From contig JBKQSL010000482.1 of the NCBI GenBank assembly GCA_052143655.1, positions 1 to 17,151 on the forward strand: DNA of 17,151 bases, read 5' to 3'. A program made the translations under genes and the position numbers. This DNA comes from CAVSUR01 sp052143655. Its GTDB lineage: Bacteria; Actinomycetota; Actinomycetes; Streptosporangiales; Streptosporangiaceae. The notes below the pieces were generated by a model. It was not told the DNA's origin and searched no databases. It saw nothing but the letters and a program-made list of their open reading frames with translations. Positions 1 to 8,085 of the stretch are shown one piece after another. Every line of letters begins with the position of its first letter. The first letter of the stretch is position 1.

Positions 1-1
1 C

Positions 2-22
2 ACCAGGACACCAAAGCGGTGA
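2..22 (+). CDS. Possible C-terminal end of an upstream gene (partial)
   Basis: One + frame at the left edge reads T-R-T-P-K-R and then TGA at 20-22, eleven to thirteen bases before the first permease start. In Opp/Dpp-type operons the periplasmic or lipoprotein solute-binding gene commonly sits here, so this could be its last six codons. Six codons cannot identify a protein, so this is a positional inference only. Confidence 0.25.
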   Translation, partial: TRTPKR

Positions 23-32
23 GGAGCCGGAC

Positions 33-1016
33 ATGAGGTTCGCGCTGCGGCGCCTCGGGTTCTTCGCGCTGACCCTGTGGGCCGCGCTGACGCTCAACTT
101 CTTCCTGCCGCGGCTGATGCCCGGCAACCCGGCCGAGGCGATGATGGGCAAGTTCCGCGGCCCGGTCAGCCCGCAGGCGCTGAAAGCGCTGGAACTGGCC
201 TTCGGGGTCAACACCAAGCAGAGCCTGCTCGGCCAGTACCTCGGCTACCTGAAGGACGTGGCCACCGGCAACTTCGGCACCTCGCTGTACTTCTATCCGG
301 AGTCGGTCGGCCGGGTCATCCTCGACGCGATCCCGTGGACGCTCGGGCTGGTCGGCGTCACCACGGTGCTGGCCTTCGTGCTTGGCACCGGGATCGGGAT
401 CGTGTCGGCCTGGCGGCGCGGCGGCCGGCTGGACAGCGTCCTGCCGCCGGTCTTCGTGATCACCTCGGCGATCCCGTACTACTGGATCGGGCTGATGCTG
501 ATCCTGATCTTCGCCGTCAAGCTGCAGTGGCTGCCGGCCGCGTTCGGGTTCGACGTGACCCTCACCCCCTCGCTCAGCCTGCCGTTCATCGGCAACGTGC
601 TGGCCCATGCGGTGCTGCCCGCGGTGGCCCTGCTGATCACCACGATCGGGACCTGGATCCTGACCATGCGCAACACCATGATCACCACGCTAGCCGAGGA
701 CTACGTGCGGATGGCCAGGGCCAAGGGGCTGCCCGGCCGCCGCGTCATGCTCGACTACGCCGCGCGCAACGCGATCCTGCCCAACCTCACCGGCTTCGCG
801 ATGTCCCTCGGGTTCGTCGTGGGCGGCGCGATCCTCGTGGAGTACGTCTTCAACTACCCGGGTGTCGGCTACATGCTGCTGCAGGCGGTCAACAACGAGG
901 ACTACCCGCTCATGCAGGCACTGTTCCTGCTGATCACGGTGGCCGTGCTGGCGGCCATCCTGATCGCCGACATCGCGACCGCGCTGCTGGACCCGCGCAC
1001 CAGGACGGCGGGCTAG
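33..1016 (+). CDS. Opp/Dpp-type ABC transporter permease (DppB-like)
   Basis: This is the first of two transmembrane subunits of an Opp/Dpp-family ABC importer, a family that carries di/oligopeptides and, in several bacteria, cello- or chito-oligosaccharides. The 327-residue protein has an N-terminal membrane helix (about residues 8-26), a periplasmic stretch, and five more hydrophobic segments from about residue 102 to 319. A clear EAA loop lies at about 222-251 (DYVRMARAKGLP, then a helix ending in ILPNL), which contacts the ATPases. N-terminal MRF.LRRLG and C-terminal LLDPR are usual for DppB-like permeases. A GAGGAG ribosome-binding site at 21-26 lies six bases before the ATG and fixes the start. 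The next gene begins two bases after its stop. The substrate cannot be read from the permease; the downstream GH4 and kinase genes point to a sugar rather than a peptide. Confidence 0.93.
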   Translation: MRFALRRLGFFALTLWAALTLNFFLPRLMPGNPAEAMMGKFRGPVSPQALKALELAFGVNTKQSLLGQYLGYLKDVATGNFGTSLYFYPESVGRVILDAIPWTLGLVGVTTVLAFVLGTGIGIVSAWRRGGRLDSVLPPVFVITSAIPYYWIGLMLILIFAVKLQWLPAAFGFDVTLTPSLSLPFIGNVLAHAVLPAVALLITTIGTWILTMRNTMITTLAEDYVRMARAKGLPGRRVMLDYAARNAILPNLTGFAMSLGFVVGGAILVEYVFNYPGVGYMLLQAVNNEDYPLMQALFLLITVAVLAAILIADIATALLDPRTRTAG

Positions 1017-1018
1017 CC

Positions 1019-1975
1019 ATGGCCATGCTGCCCGTCGCAGGCCAGCAGCGCCGCCTGCCCGAGCCCGCGCCACTGCTGGAAGGCCAGGCGCGGCGCGGGC
1101 GGCCCGCCGTGACCCGGCTGGTACGAGCCGTCCGGGCCAACCGCAAGGCCACCGTGGGCACCGTGCTGCTGGTGCTGTTCACCCTGGTCGCGCTGTTCCC
1201 CGGGGTCATTGCCCATGACAACCCGAGCGCTACCATCTACCCCCGCAGCCTCGGCCCGTCGTCAGCGCACCTGTTCGGCACGACCGCGCTGGGCCAGGAC
1301 ATCTTCGCCCAGGCCGTCTACGGGACCCAGCAGGTGCTGATCATCGCGATCGGCGTCGGGCTGCTGTCCACCGGCATCGCGGTCCTGATCGGCGTGGCCG
1401 CGGCCTACCTCGGCGGGCTGTGGGACGGCGGCCTGAACCTGCTCACTGACGTGCTGCTGGTCATCCCGCTGTTCCCGCTGCTCATCGTCATCGCCACGTA
1501 CGTGCAGAACGCCGGCACGCTGGTGCTGGTCATCGTGCTGACGGTGACGGGCTGGTCGTACACCGCACGCCAGCTGCGGGCGCAGGCGCTCTCCCTGCGC
1601 AACCGGGACTTCCTGCAGGCGGCGCGAGTGCGCGGCGAGCGCCGCCTGTACATCGTGGTGGTGGAGATCATCCCCACGATGACCTCGCTGATCGTCGCCT
1701 GCTTCCTGACCAACGCGCTGTACGCGGTGATATTCGGTTCCAGCCTGCAGTTCATCGGGCTCGGCGACCCGAACTCGGTGAGCTGGGGCACGATGCTCTA
1801 CTGGGCGGAGAACAACGAGGCCCTGCAAACCGGGCAGTACCTGTGGGCCATCGTCCCCGGGGTGCTGATCGTCGCCCTCGGCGCCGCCTTCGCACTGCTC
1901 AACTACGCCTTCGACGAGATCGGGAACCCGGCGCTGCGGCCGGTCAGGAGGAAGCGTGCCGGACGTATCGGCTAG
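1019..1975 (+). CDS. Opp/Dpp-type ABC transporter permease (DppC-like)
   Basis: This is the second membrane subunit of the importer, 318 residues from the ATG at 1019. Its frame stays open far upstream, but the product there is arginine-rich shadow translation of the preceding permease, so the ATG next to the previous stop is preferred; an ATG at 1025 is an alternative. The order is typical of DppC: a cytoplasmic N-terminal tail (1-44), one helix (about 45-64), the FGTTALGQDIF motif (86-96) common to DppC N-terminal domains, then five more membrane segments. The EAA loop is at about 198-220 (DFLQAARVRGERRLY); the usual glycine-alanine pair is Gly-Glu here. The C-terminal ALRP tail is standard. 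Its end overlaps the first ATPase gene by 20 bases. Confidence 0.92.
   Translation: MAMLPVAGQQRRLPEPAPLLEGQARRGRPAVTRLVRAVRANRKATVGTVLLVLFTLVALFPGVIAHDNPSATIYPRSLGPSSAHLFGTTALGQDIFAQAVYGTQQVLIIAIGVGLLSTGIAVLIGVAAAYLGGLWDGGLNLLTDVLLVIPLFPLLIVIATYVQNAGTLVLVIVLTVTGWSYTARQLRAQALSLRNRDFLQAARVRGERRLYIVVVEIIPTMTSLIVACFLTNALYAVIFGSSLQFIGLGDPNSVSWGTMLYWAENNEALQTGQYLWAIVPGVLIVALGAAFALLNYAFDEIGNPALRPVRRKRAGRIG
1946..1951 (+). promoter_or_regulatory. Ribosome-binding site of the first ATPase gene, inside the permease gene
   Basis: AGGAGG lies four bases before the GTG at 1956. It decides the start of the DppD-like gene and places that start within the last codons of the preceding permease gene, so termination and re-initiation are physically adjacent. 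Confidence 0.75.
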
Positions 1976-3038
1976 GGAGCGGGCCGCCAGCCCGCCCGGC
2001 TCGCCCGCGCCCGGCGGCGCGCTGCTGGGCGTGCGCGACCTGTCAGTGGACTACGCGACCGACCGGGGGCCGGTCACCGCGGTCGACCAGCTCAGCTTCG
2101 ACCTGGCGCCGGGCGAGTTCCTGGCGATCGTGGGCGAGTCCGGCTGCGGCAAGTCCACGCTGCTGTTCGCCATCGCCCAGCTGCTCGTCCCGCCGGCGGC
2201 CATCAGCGGCGGCAGCGTGACCTTCAACGGGCGCTCCATGGTGGGCCTGACCGACCGGGAACTGGCCGCGCTGCGGTGGAAGGACCTGTCGGTGGTCATG
2301 CAGAGCGCGATGAACGCGCTCAACCCGGTCACGTCGATCGGGGCGCAGTTCAAGGACGCGATGCGGGCCCATGGGGTGCATGACAAGGCGGAGATCGAGC
2401 AGCGGTCGGCCGAGGTACTGCAGATGGTCGGCATCGACCCGGCGCACCTGAAGAGCTACCCGCACCAGCTGTCGGGCGGGATGCGGCAGCGGTCGATGAT
2501 CGCGATGGCGCTGCTGTTCACCCCGGACCTGGTGATCATGGACGAGCCGACATCCGCGCTCGACGTCGTCGCGCAGCGCTCGCTGATGGTACAGATCAAG
2601 GAACTGCAGCAGAAGTACGGCTTCGCCGTCATCTTCGTCACCCACGACATGTCGCTGGTGAGCCACTTCTCCGACCGGCTCATGGTGATGTACGCCGGCC
2701 AGGTCGCCGAGCTTGGCGCCACCCGCCGGGTATTCGACACCCCGCTGCACCCGTACACCGCCGGGCTGCTGGAGGCCTTCCCGTCGATCCGCGGCCCGCG
2801 GGTGCCGCTGAGCGGCATCCCCGGCAGCCCGCCCGACCTGAGCCGGCTCCCGGCAGGCTGCCGGTTCGCGGCCCGCTGCCCGAAGGCCATGGACCAGTGC
2901 ACCGCCAGCCCCCCGGCCCTGTACTCGGCCGGCGGGTCGCTGGTCCGGTGCTTCCTGCACGCCGACGGCGGCCACGGCGCGCCGGACGCCAGCGCCGGGG
3001 TGCCCGGCGAGAGCGGAGACGCCGATGCCCGAGCCTGA
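1956..3038 (+). CDS. Opp/Dpp-type ABC transporter ATPase (DppD-like)
   Basis: This is the first nucleotide-binding subunit, 360 residues from a GTG start. Visible ATPase motifs are Walker A GESGCGKST (60-68), Q-loop glutamine near 115, signature LSGGMRQR (172-179), Walker B LVIMDEP (192-198) and switch histidine 230. The C-terminal oligopeptide-ABC domain carries HPYTAGLL and then GCRFAARCP with four cysteines (302, 308, 315, 332). In the family these conserved cysteines can hold an iron-sulfur cluster, so one may be present here; that is inference. The first about 20 residues are a loose Ala/Pro/Gly tail. The gene overlaps the permease before it by 20 bases and the second ATPase by 14. The two non-identical ATPases should form the heterodimer that powers uptake. 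Confidence 0.95.
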   Translation: MPDVSARERAASPPGSPAPGGALLGVRDLSVDYATDRGPVTAVDQLSFDLAPGEFLAIVGESGCGKSTLLFAIAQLLVPPAAISGGSVTFNGRSMVGLTDRELAALRWKDLSVVMQSAMNALNPVTSIGAQFKDAMRAHGVHDKAEIEQRSAEVLQMVGIDPAHLKSYPHQLSGGMRQRSMIAMALLFTPDLVIMDEPTSALDVVAQRSLMVQIKELQQKYGFAVIFVTHDMSLVSHFSDRLMVMYAGQVAELGATRRVFDTPLHPYTAGLLEAFPSIRGPRVPLSGIPGSPPDLSRLPAGCRFAARCPKAMDQCTASPPALYSAGGSLVRCFLHADGGHGAPDASAGVPGESGDADARA

Positions 3039-4053
3039 GCTGCCCGGCCCGGCCGCCCCGGCCGCGCTGCTGCGGACCGAGGGCCTGACCCGGTATTTCA
3101 AGATCGGCAACGCGCTGTCCCAGCGCACCCTGCACGCGGTCGACGACGTCAGCCTGGAGGTCGGCGAACGGCAGATCGTGGCCCTGGTCGGCGAGAGCGG
3201 CAGCGGCAAGTCCACTGTCGCCCGGCTGCTGGCCAAGATCTACACGCCGACCAGCGGCGAGATCTGCTTCGACGGCCGGCCGCTGTCCGGTGTCCGGTCG
3301 CGCCGGGACCGGCTGCGCTACAGCGGCCAGGTGCCGATGGTGTTCCAGGATCCGTTCGCCTCGATCAACCCGGTGTTCCGGGTATCGCACGGCATCATGC
3401 GCAGCCTGAAGCTGCACCGCCCCGAGCTGTCCCGGGCGCAGCAGTACGCCGAGGCCGTCCGGGTGTTCGAGGTGGTCGGGCTCACCCCCGGCGCCGAGGT
3501 GCTGCAGCGCTACCCGCACGAGCTGTCCGGCGGCCAGCGGCAGCGGGTCGGTTTCGCCCAGGCGCTGGCGATGCGGCCGAAGCTGATCCTGGCCGACGAG
3601 CCGGTTTCCATGCTGGACGTGTCCATCCGGATCGGGCTGCTGAACCTGATGGCGCAGCTGCGCGACGCCGAGGGCGTGTCGATCCTGTACATCACCCACG
3701 ACATCGCCAGCGCGCGGTACGTGGCCGACCGGCTGATCGTCATGTACGCGGGGCAGATCGCCGAGGCCGGGCCGGTCGAGGAGGTGCTGGCCGCGCCGCG
3801 GCATCCCTACACCCAGCTGCTGCTGTCAGCGGTCCCCGACCCGCGCGCCCCGCTCGGCGTGGGCGCCGAGACCGACCGGGGCGAGCCGCCGAAGGTGATC
3901 GACCCGGTGCCCGGCTGCCGGTTCCGCTGGCGCTGCCCGGTAGCCATCGACCAGTGCCACACCGTCACCCCGGTGCTGCGCGAACTCGCCGCCGACCACG
4001 ACGCCGCCTGCCACGTCGCGCAGTCCGGCGCGGAAGTGAGGGCATTCCGATGA
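3025..4053 (+). CDS. Opp/Dpp-type ABC transporter ATPase (DppF-like)
   Basis: This is the second nucleotide-binding subunit, 342 residues. It has Walker A GESGSGKST (56-64), a Q-loop in VFQDPFASINP (107-116), signature LSGGQRQR (167-174), Walker B LILADEP (187-193) and switch histidine 225. The usual DEPTSALD is DEPVSMLD here, which is frequent in sugar-associated members. The C-terminus again shows HPYTQLLLSAVP and a cysteine motif GCRFRWRC with four cysteines (298, 304, 311, 329). GGAG at 3015-3018 precedes the ATG by six bases. The stop overlaps the next start as ATGA, tying the transporter to the following GH4 gene and supporting a sugar substrate. Confidence 0.95.
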   Translation: MPEPELPGPAAPAALLRTEGLTRYFKIGNALSQRTLHAVDDVSLEVGERQIVALVGESGSGKSTVARLLAKIYTPTSGEICFDGRPLSGVRSRRDRLRYSGQVPMVFQDPFASINPVFRVSHGIMRSLKLHRPELSRAQQYAEAVRVFEVVGLTPGAEVLQRYPHELSGGQRQRVGFAQALAMRPKLILADEPVSMLDVSIRIGLLNLMAQLRDAEGVSILYITHDIASARYVADRLIVMYAGQIAEAGPVEEVLAAPRHPYTQLLLSAVPDPRAPLGVGAETDRGEPPKVIDPVPGCRFRWRCPVAIDQCHTVTPVLRELAADHDAACHVAQSGAEVRAFR

Positions 4054-5315
4054 AGCTGGCAGTCGTCGGCGGCGGCTCCACCTACACCCCCGAGCTCATC
4101 GACGGGGTAGCCCGGCTGTCGGGCGAGGTCAAGGTCAGCGAGCTGGTGCTGGTCGACCCGGATGAGCAGCGGCTGGCGGCCGTCGGCCCGGTGTCCGCCC
4201 GGATCATGGCGGCCTGCGGGCACCCGGCCCAGGTCCGCTGGACGACCGGGCTGGACGACGGGCTGGACGGGGCGGGCGCGGTGCTGCTGCAGCTGCGCAT
4301 CGGCGGGCAGGCCGCCCGGCACCGGGACGAGACCTGGCCGCAGGAATACGGCTGCATCGGCCAGGAGACCACCGGCGCGGGCGGCCTGGCGAAGGCGCTG
4401 CGCACCGTGCCGGTGGTGCTCGGCATCGCCGCGCGGGCCCGGGACCGGGCCGCGCCCGGCGCATGGATCATCGACTTCACCAACCCGGTCGGGATCGTCA
4501 CCCGCGCCCTGCTGGACGCCGGGCACCGCGCCGTCGGCCTGTGCAACGTGGCGATCGGCTTCCAGCGGCAGTTCGCCGGGCTGCTCGGCGTCGCGCCCGA
4601 CCAGGTCGCACTGGACCACGTGGGCCTGAACCACCTGACCTGGGAGCGGGCCGCGCTGGTGGACGGCGCGGACCGGCTGCCGGAGCTGATCGAGGCGCAC
4701 GGCGCCGAGATCGCCGGCCATACCGGGCTGCCGCTGTCGGTGACGCAGGAATACGGCGCGGTGCCGTCGTACTACCTGCGCTATTTCTGGGCCCACGACG
4801 AGGTCGTCGCGGAAGAGCGCGGCCGGCCCACCCGGGCGCAGGACGTCGCGCAGATCGAGCGGCAGCTGCTGGCCATGTACGCCGACCCGGCCCTGGACCA
4901 CAAGCCCGAGCTGCTGGGCGAGCGCGGCGGCGCCTACTACTCCGAGGCGGCCGTCGCCCTGCTCGCCGCGCTGCTCACCGACGCCCGCAACGAGCAGGTG
5001 GTCAACGTGCGCAATGCCGGGACGCTGCCGTTCCTGGCCGACGACGCGGTGATCGAGACCCGGGCGGTCATCACCGCCGGCGGCCCGGTGCCCGTGCCGC
5101 TCGCCCCGGTCAGCCCCCTGATGCGCGGCCTGATCGCGCACGTCAGCAGCTACGAGGAGCTGGCCGCGGACGCGGCGCTGCGCGGCGGGCGGCACCGGGT
5201 CGCGACCGCGCTGCTCGCCCACCCGCTGGTCGGCCAGTACGACCTGGCTAGCCGGCTGGCCGACCGGCTGATCGCCGAGAACAGCGCCTACCTGCCGTGG
5301 GCCAGCAGCCAGTGA
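4050..5315 (+). CDS. Glycoside hydrolase family 4, probable 6-phospho-beta-glucosidase type
   Basis: GH4 enzymes cleave glycosides by a redox-elimination mechanism using NAD and a divalent metal, and act in the cytosol. The 421-residue protein starts at the ATG inside the preceding stop; an upstream open stretch is only ATPase shadow. Visible family marks are the dinucleotide motif GGGSTYTP (7-14), VDPDEQRL (35-42), QETTGAGG (105-112), DFTNPVG (142-148; usually NFTNP), the metal-ligand cysteine in GLCNVAIG (Cys165), the metal-ligand histidine in GLNHLTW (His195), and the catalytic tyrosine region VPSYYLRYFW (Tyr241 or 242). CN after the metal cysteine resembles the CNVP class of 6-phospho-beta-glucosidases, with Ala in place of Pro. 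Length matches the family. Phosphate dependence is inferred from family and context. Confidence 0.9.
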   Translation: MKLAVVGGGSTYTPELIDGVARLSGEVKVSELVLVDPDEQRLAAVGPVSARIMAACGHPAQVRWTTGLDDGLDGAGAVLLQLRIGGQAARHRDETWPQEYGCIGQETTGAGGLAKALRTVPVVLGIAARARDRAAPGAWIIDFTNPVGIVTRALLDAGHRAVGLCNVAIGFQRQFAGLLGVAPDQVALDHVGLNHLTWERAALVDGADRLPELIEAHGAEIAGHTGLPLSVTQEYGAVPSYYLRYFWAHDEVVAEERGRPTRAQDVAQIERQLLAMYADPALDHKPELLGERGGAYYSEAAVALLAALLTDARNEQVVNVRNAGTLPFLADDAVIETRAVITAGGPVPVPLAPVSPLMRGLIAHVSSYEELAADAALRGGRHRVATALLAHPLVGQYDLASRLADRLIAENSAYLPWASSQ

Positions 5316-6682
5316 GCGGCCAGGCACCGCGTCCGGCCGGCCCGGCCGGGCCGGACCTGCCCGCGGTGCTGGCGGTCGACGGCGGCAACAGCAAGACCGA
5401 CCTGGTGCTGGTCGCGGCCGACGGGCGGGTGCTGGCCCAGGTCCGCGGGCCCGGCGTGCCGCTGCGGCTGTCCGCCGAGACGCTCGCGCTGCTGTCCACG
5501 CTGGCCCGGGCGGCGGCCCGGCAGGCCGGGCTTGGCGCGCTGCACGGGCCCGGCGCGGACACCGGCCCGGCGGCGCCGGGGCCTGGCCTGATCGCCCGGC
5601 ACCTGGTTGCCTGCATGGCCAATGTCGACCTGCCGGAAGAAGAGCGCGAGCTGGACGAGATGCTGCGCGCGCAGGGCTGGAGCCAGACCGTGGACGTGGC
5701 CAACGACACGCTCGCGGTACTGCGCGCCGGGCTGGACGGACGGCTGCCCGCCGGGCTGCCGGGCGGCCCGCCTGCCGGGACGGCCGCGACCGACCTGGCT
5801 GCCGCGGACCTGGCTGCCGCGGGCCAGGACGTCGCAGGCCGGCCGGGCGCGGGCCGGCCGGGCGATCCGCAGCACGCTGTGCACTGGGGGGTCGGCATCA
5901 CCTGCGGCGCCGGCATCAACGGTGTCTGCGTGGCACCCGACGGACGGACCAGCCGGTACCTGGCGCTCGGCCAGCTGACCGGGGACTGGGGCGGCGGTCA
6001 GGGCCTGGCCTGCGCCGCGATGTGGTCGGCGGCCCGGGCCGAGGACGGCCGCGGACCGCAGACGCTGCTGCGCGAGGCGGTGCTGGAGCACTTCGGGGTG
6101 GGCCGGATCACCGACGTGGCCGTCGGCATCCACCTCGGCAAGATCCCCGAGCACAGCCTGCACGGCCTGGTGCCAGTGCTGCTGCAGGTGGCCGGACAGG
6201 GCGACCCGGTTGCCGGTGACCTGGTCAGCCGGCTGGCCGACGAGATCACCGGGATGGCGGTCGCCGCGATCAGCCGACTGGGGCTGGATGGGCTGCCCGT
6301 CCCGGTGGTGCTCGGCGGCGGCGTGCTCACCGCGCGGGATCCGCTGCTGACCCGGCGGATCCGGGCCGGGCTGGCGGCCAGGATGCCGGCGGCGAGCATG
6401 CGGATCGTGGGCATCCCGCCGATCGCGGGCGCGGCCCTGCTCGGCCTGGACGACGCGGGCGCCGGCCCGGCCGCGCAGGCCCGGCTGCGCTCGGCCTACG
6501 CGCACTCCGGCGGCACCGGCCCGGCTCAGCCGGACGCCGCCGGGCCGGGCGCGGCAGCAGGCCCGGCTTCCCCAGCGCCGGAATTGCCAGCGCCGGAATT
6601 GCCAGCGCCGCCATTGCCAGCGCCGCCATTGCCGGCGGACCAGCCGGAATTGTCAGCGGACCGAAAGGCGGCGGGCACGTGA
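5312..6682 (+). CDS. BadF/BadG/BcrA/BcrD-type sugar kinase (N-acetylglucosamine-kinase-like)
   Basis: The protein has an ASKHA-fold kinase signature: phosphate-1 loop LAVDGGNSKTDL (20-31), NDTLAVLRAG (131-140), a second phosphate loop WGVGITCGAGING (192-204), the GDWGGG motif (225-230), and a C-terminal VVLGGGVL adenosine motif. The best family match is the N-acetylglucosamine kinase branch. I chose the GTG at 5312 because it overlaps the previous stop as GTGA, the pattern of the neighbouring junctions; a GTG at 5297 would add five residues. Two low-complexity pieces are unusual: an insertion at about 143-190 built partly of pentapeptide repeats, and a Pro/Ala tail with PAPEL/PAPPL repeats. 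Both look species-specific. Position between two GH4 genes suggests it phosphorylates a released sugar, or the imported disaccharide before cleavage. Confidence 0.85.
   Translation: MSGQAPRPAGPAGPDLPAVLAVDGGNSKTDLVLVAADGRVLAQVRGPGVPLRLSAETLALLSTLARAAARQAGLGALHGPGADTGPAAPGPGLIARHLVACMANVDLPEEERELDEMLRAQGWSQTVDVANDTLAVLRAGLDGRLPAGLPGGPPAGTAATDLAAADLAAAGQDVAGRPGAGRPGDPQHAVHWGVGITCGAGINGVCVAPDGRTSRYLALGQLTGDWGGGQGLACAAMWSAARAEDGRGPQTLLREAVLEHFGVGRITDVAVGIHLGKIPEHSLHGLVPVLLQVAGQGDPVAGDLVSRLADEITGMAVAAISRLGLDGLPVPVVLGGGVLTARDPLLTRRIRAGLAARMPAASMRIVGIPPIAGAALLGLDDAGAGPAAQARLRSAYAHSGGTGPAQPDAAGPGAAAGPASPAPELPAPELPAPPLPAPPLPADQPELSADRKAAGT
5792..5821 (+). repeat. 15-bp tandem duplication in the kinase gene
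   Basis: GACCTGGCTGCCGCG occurs twice back to back (5792-5806, 5807-5821), adding DLAAA-type pentapeptides to the insertion that separates the two ATP-binding loops. Confidence 0.9.
5837..5864 (+). repeat. Second 15-bp-period repeat in the kinase gene
   Basis: GGCCGGCCGGGCG occurs at 5837-5849 and again at 5852-5864, a period of exactly 15 bases, encoding GRPGA then GRPGD. It lies 15 bases after the previous repeat, inside the same insertion. Confidence 0.85.
6572..6631 (+). repeat. Four-copy 15-bp tandem repeat encoding PAPEL/PAPPL
   Basis: Four exact-length 15-base units run without gaps: CCAGCGCCGGAATTG twice (6572-6601) and CCAGCGCCGCCATTG twice (6602-6631). They are in frame and encode PAPEL, PAPEL, PAPPL, PAPPL at the C-terminal tail of the kinase. 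The A/T-rich GAATTG and CCATTG cores stand out in this GC-rich gene. Confidence 0.95.
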
Positions 6683-8085
6683 AGCTCGTGATACTCGGCG
6701 GCGGCGGCTTCCGGGTCCCGAATGTGCACCAGGCGCTGCTCGCGCAGGACGGCCCGCTGCGGCGCACCGAGGTGGTGCTGTACGACACCTCGGCGCAGCG
6801 GCTGGAAGTGATGCAGCAGGTGCTGGCCCGGCAGGCGGAACGGGCGGCGGGCGGCCCGGCCCCGCAGGTCAGCGCGACCACCAGCCTCGACGGCGCGCTC
6901 GCGGGCGCCAGCTTCGTCTTCTCGGCGATCCGGGTGGGCGGCCTGGACGGCCGAGTGGCCGACGAGCGGGTCGCGCTGCGGCTCGGGGTGCTCGGCCAGG
7001 AGACCACCGGGCCTGGCGGCATCGCGTTCGCGCTGCGCACTATCCCGGTCGCGGTGGCGATCGCCGGGCGGATCCGCGAAATCTGCCCGGACGCCTTCGT
7101 GATCAACTTCACCAATCCGGCCGGGATGATCACCGAGGCGATGCAGGCTGTGCTGGGCGAGCGGGTGGTCGGGATCTGCGATACGCCCGGCGGCCTGGGC
7201 CGCCGGATCGCCGTCGCGCTCGGCCTGGACCCGGGCCGGGTCCGGCTGGACTACGTCGGCCTCAATCACCTCGGCTGGATGCGCCGGGTGCTCAGCGACG
7301 GCGAGGACGTGCTGCCCCGGCTGCTGGCCGACGACGAGGCGCTGGCCCGGCTGGAGGAGACGGAGATCTTCGGGGCGCCCTGGCTGCGGACGCTGGGCTG
7401 CATTCCCAACGAGTACCTGTACTACTACTACTTCAACACCGACGCGGTCGCCTCGATCCTGTCCCAGCCGGCCACCCGCGGCGAGTTCCTGGCCCGGCAG
7501 CAGGCGGCTTTCTACGCGGCCGCGGCGGCGCAGCCGCAGCGGGCCCTGGAGCTGTGGCAGCAGGCCAGCGCCGAGCGCCGGGCACTGTACATGGCCGAGG
7601 CCAAGGCCAAGCCGGGCCTGCACGACGGCTGGCCGTCCGCGGGCCAGCAGCCGGACGGCCAGCAGGCCGGCGATCCGCCGGAGGCGGGCAGCAGCGAGGC
7701 GACCGCAGAGCCGCCGGGCGAGGGCGGGTACTCGGGCGTGGCCCTGGCGGTGATGAACGCGATCGCCGCGAACCAGCCGGCCACCATGATCTTGAACGTG
7801 CGCAACGGGGGCGCCCTGGCCGGGATCGACGCCGATGCGGTGGTGGAACTGCCGGCCATGGTGGACTCCAGCGGCGCCCGGCCGCTGGCCACTAGCCCCC
7901 CTGATGACCATCAGGCTGGCCTCGTCCGGCAGGTCAAGGCAGTGGAGCGGGCCACCATCGAGGCCGCCACGACCGGTTCCGACGAGGCGGCGCTGCGGGC
8001 GTTCGCGCTGCACCCGCTGGTCGGGTCGGTATCAGTGGCCCGCGAGCTGCTGGCCGGGTATCGCATCGCACAGGACCGCCGGTGA
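6679..8085 (+). CDS. Second glycoside hydrolase family 4 enzyme
   Basis: A 468-residue GH4 protein, clearly paralogous in fold to the first but diverged. It starts at a GTG overlapping the kinase stop (GTGA) with AAAGGCGG just upstream. Family marks are GGGGFRVP (7-14; Phe-Arg-Val replaces the usual Ser-Thr-Tyr), YDTSAQRL (35-42), GQETTGPGG (106-114), NFTNPAGM (143-150), metal-ligand Cys168 in GICDTPGG, metal-ligand His197 in GLNHLGW, and a tyrosine-rich catalytic stretch NEYLYYYYF (244-252). CDTP after the metal cysteine differs from CNVA in the first enzyme, so specificity or anomer preference probably differs. It is longer than usual because of a Gly/Pro/Gln/Glu-rich insertion at about 311-349. 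Homologues are usually annotated 6-phospho-beta-glucosidase; the exact substrate cannot be read. Confidence 0.88.
   Translation: MKLVILGGGGFRVPNVHQALLAQDGPLRRTEVVLYDTSAQRLEVMQQVLARQAERAAGGPAPQVSATTSLDGALAGASFVFSAIRVGGLDGRVADERVALRLGVLGQETTGPGGIAFALRTIPVAVAIAGRIREICPDAFVINFTNPAGMITEAMQAVLGERVVGICDTPGGLGRRIAVALGLDPGRVRLDYVGLNHLGWMRRVLSDGEDVLPRLLADDEALARLEETEIFGAPWLRTLGCIPNEYLYYYYFNTDAVASILSQPATRGEFLARQQAAFYAAAAAQPQRALELWQQASAERRALYMAEAKAKPGLHDGWPSAGQQPDGQQAGDPPEAGSSEATAEPPGEGGYSGVALAVMNAIAANQPATMILNVRNGGALAGIDADAVVELPAMVDSSGARPLATSPPDDHQAGLVRQVKAVERATIEAATTGSDEAALRAFALHPLVGSVSVARELLAGYRIAQDRR

Noticed and set aside
77..1018. N-terminal extension of the DppC-like permease
   Set aside because: The extra residues are Arg/Ala/Gly-rich shadow translation of the preceding permease, and a natural start lies two bases after that gene's stop.
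3807..8013. Long minus-strand open frames opposite the GH4 and kinase genes
   Set aside because: They exist because of high GC in third positions. Their products are biased (Arg, Gly, Gln, His), match no family and oppose well-supported genes.
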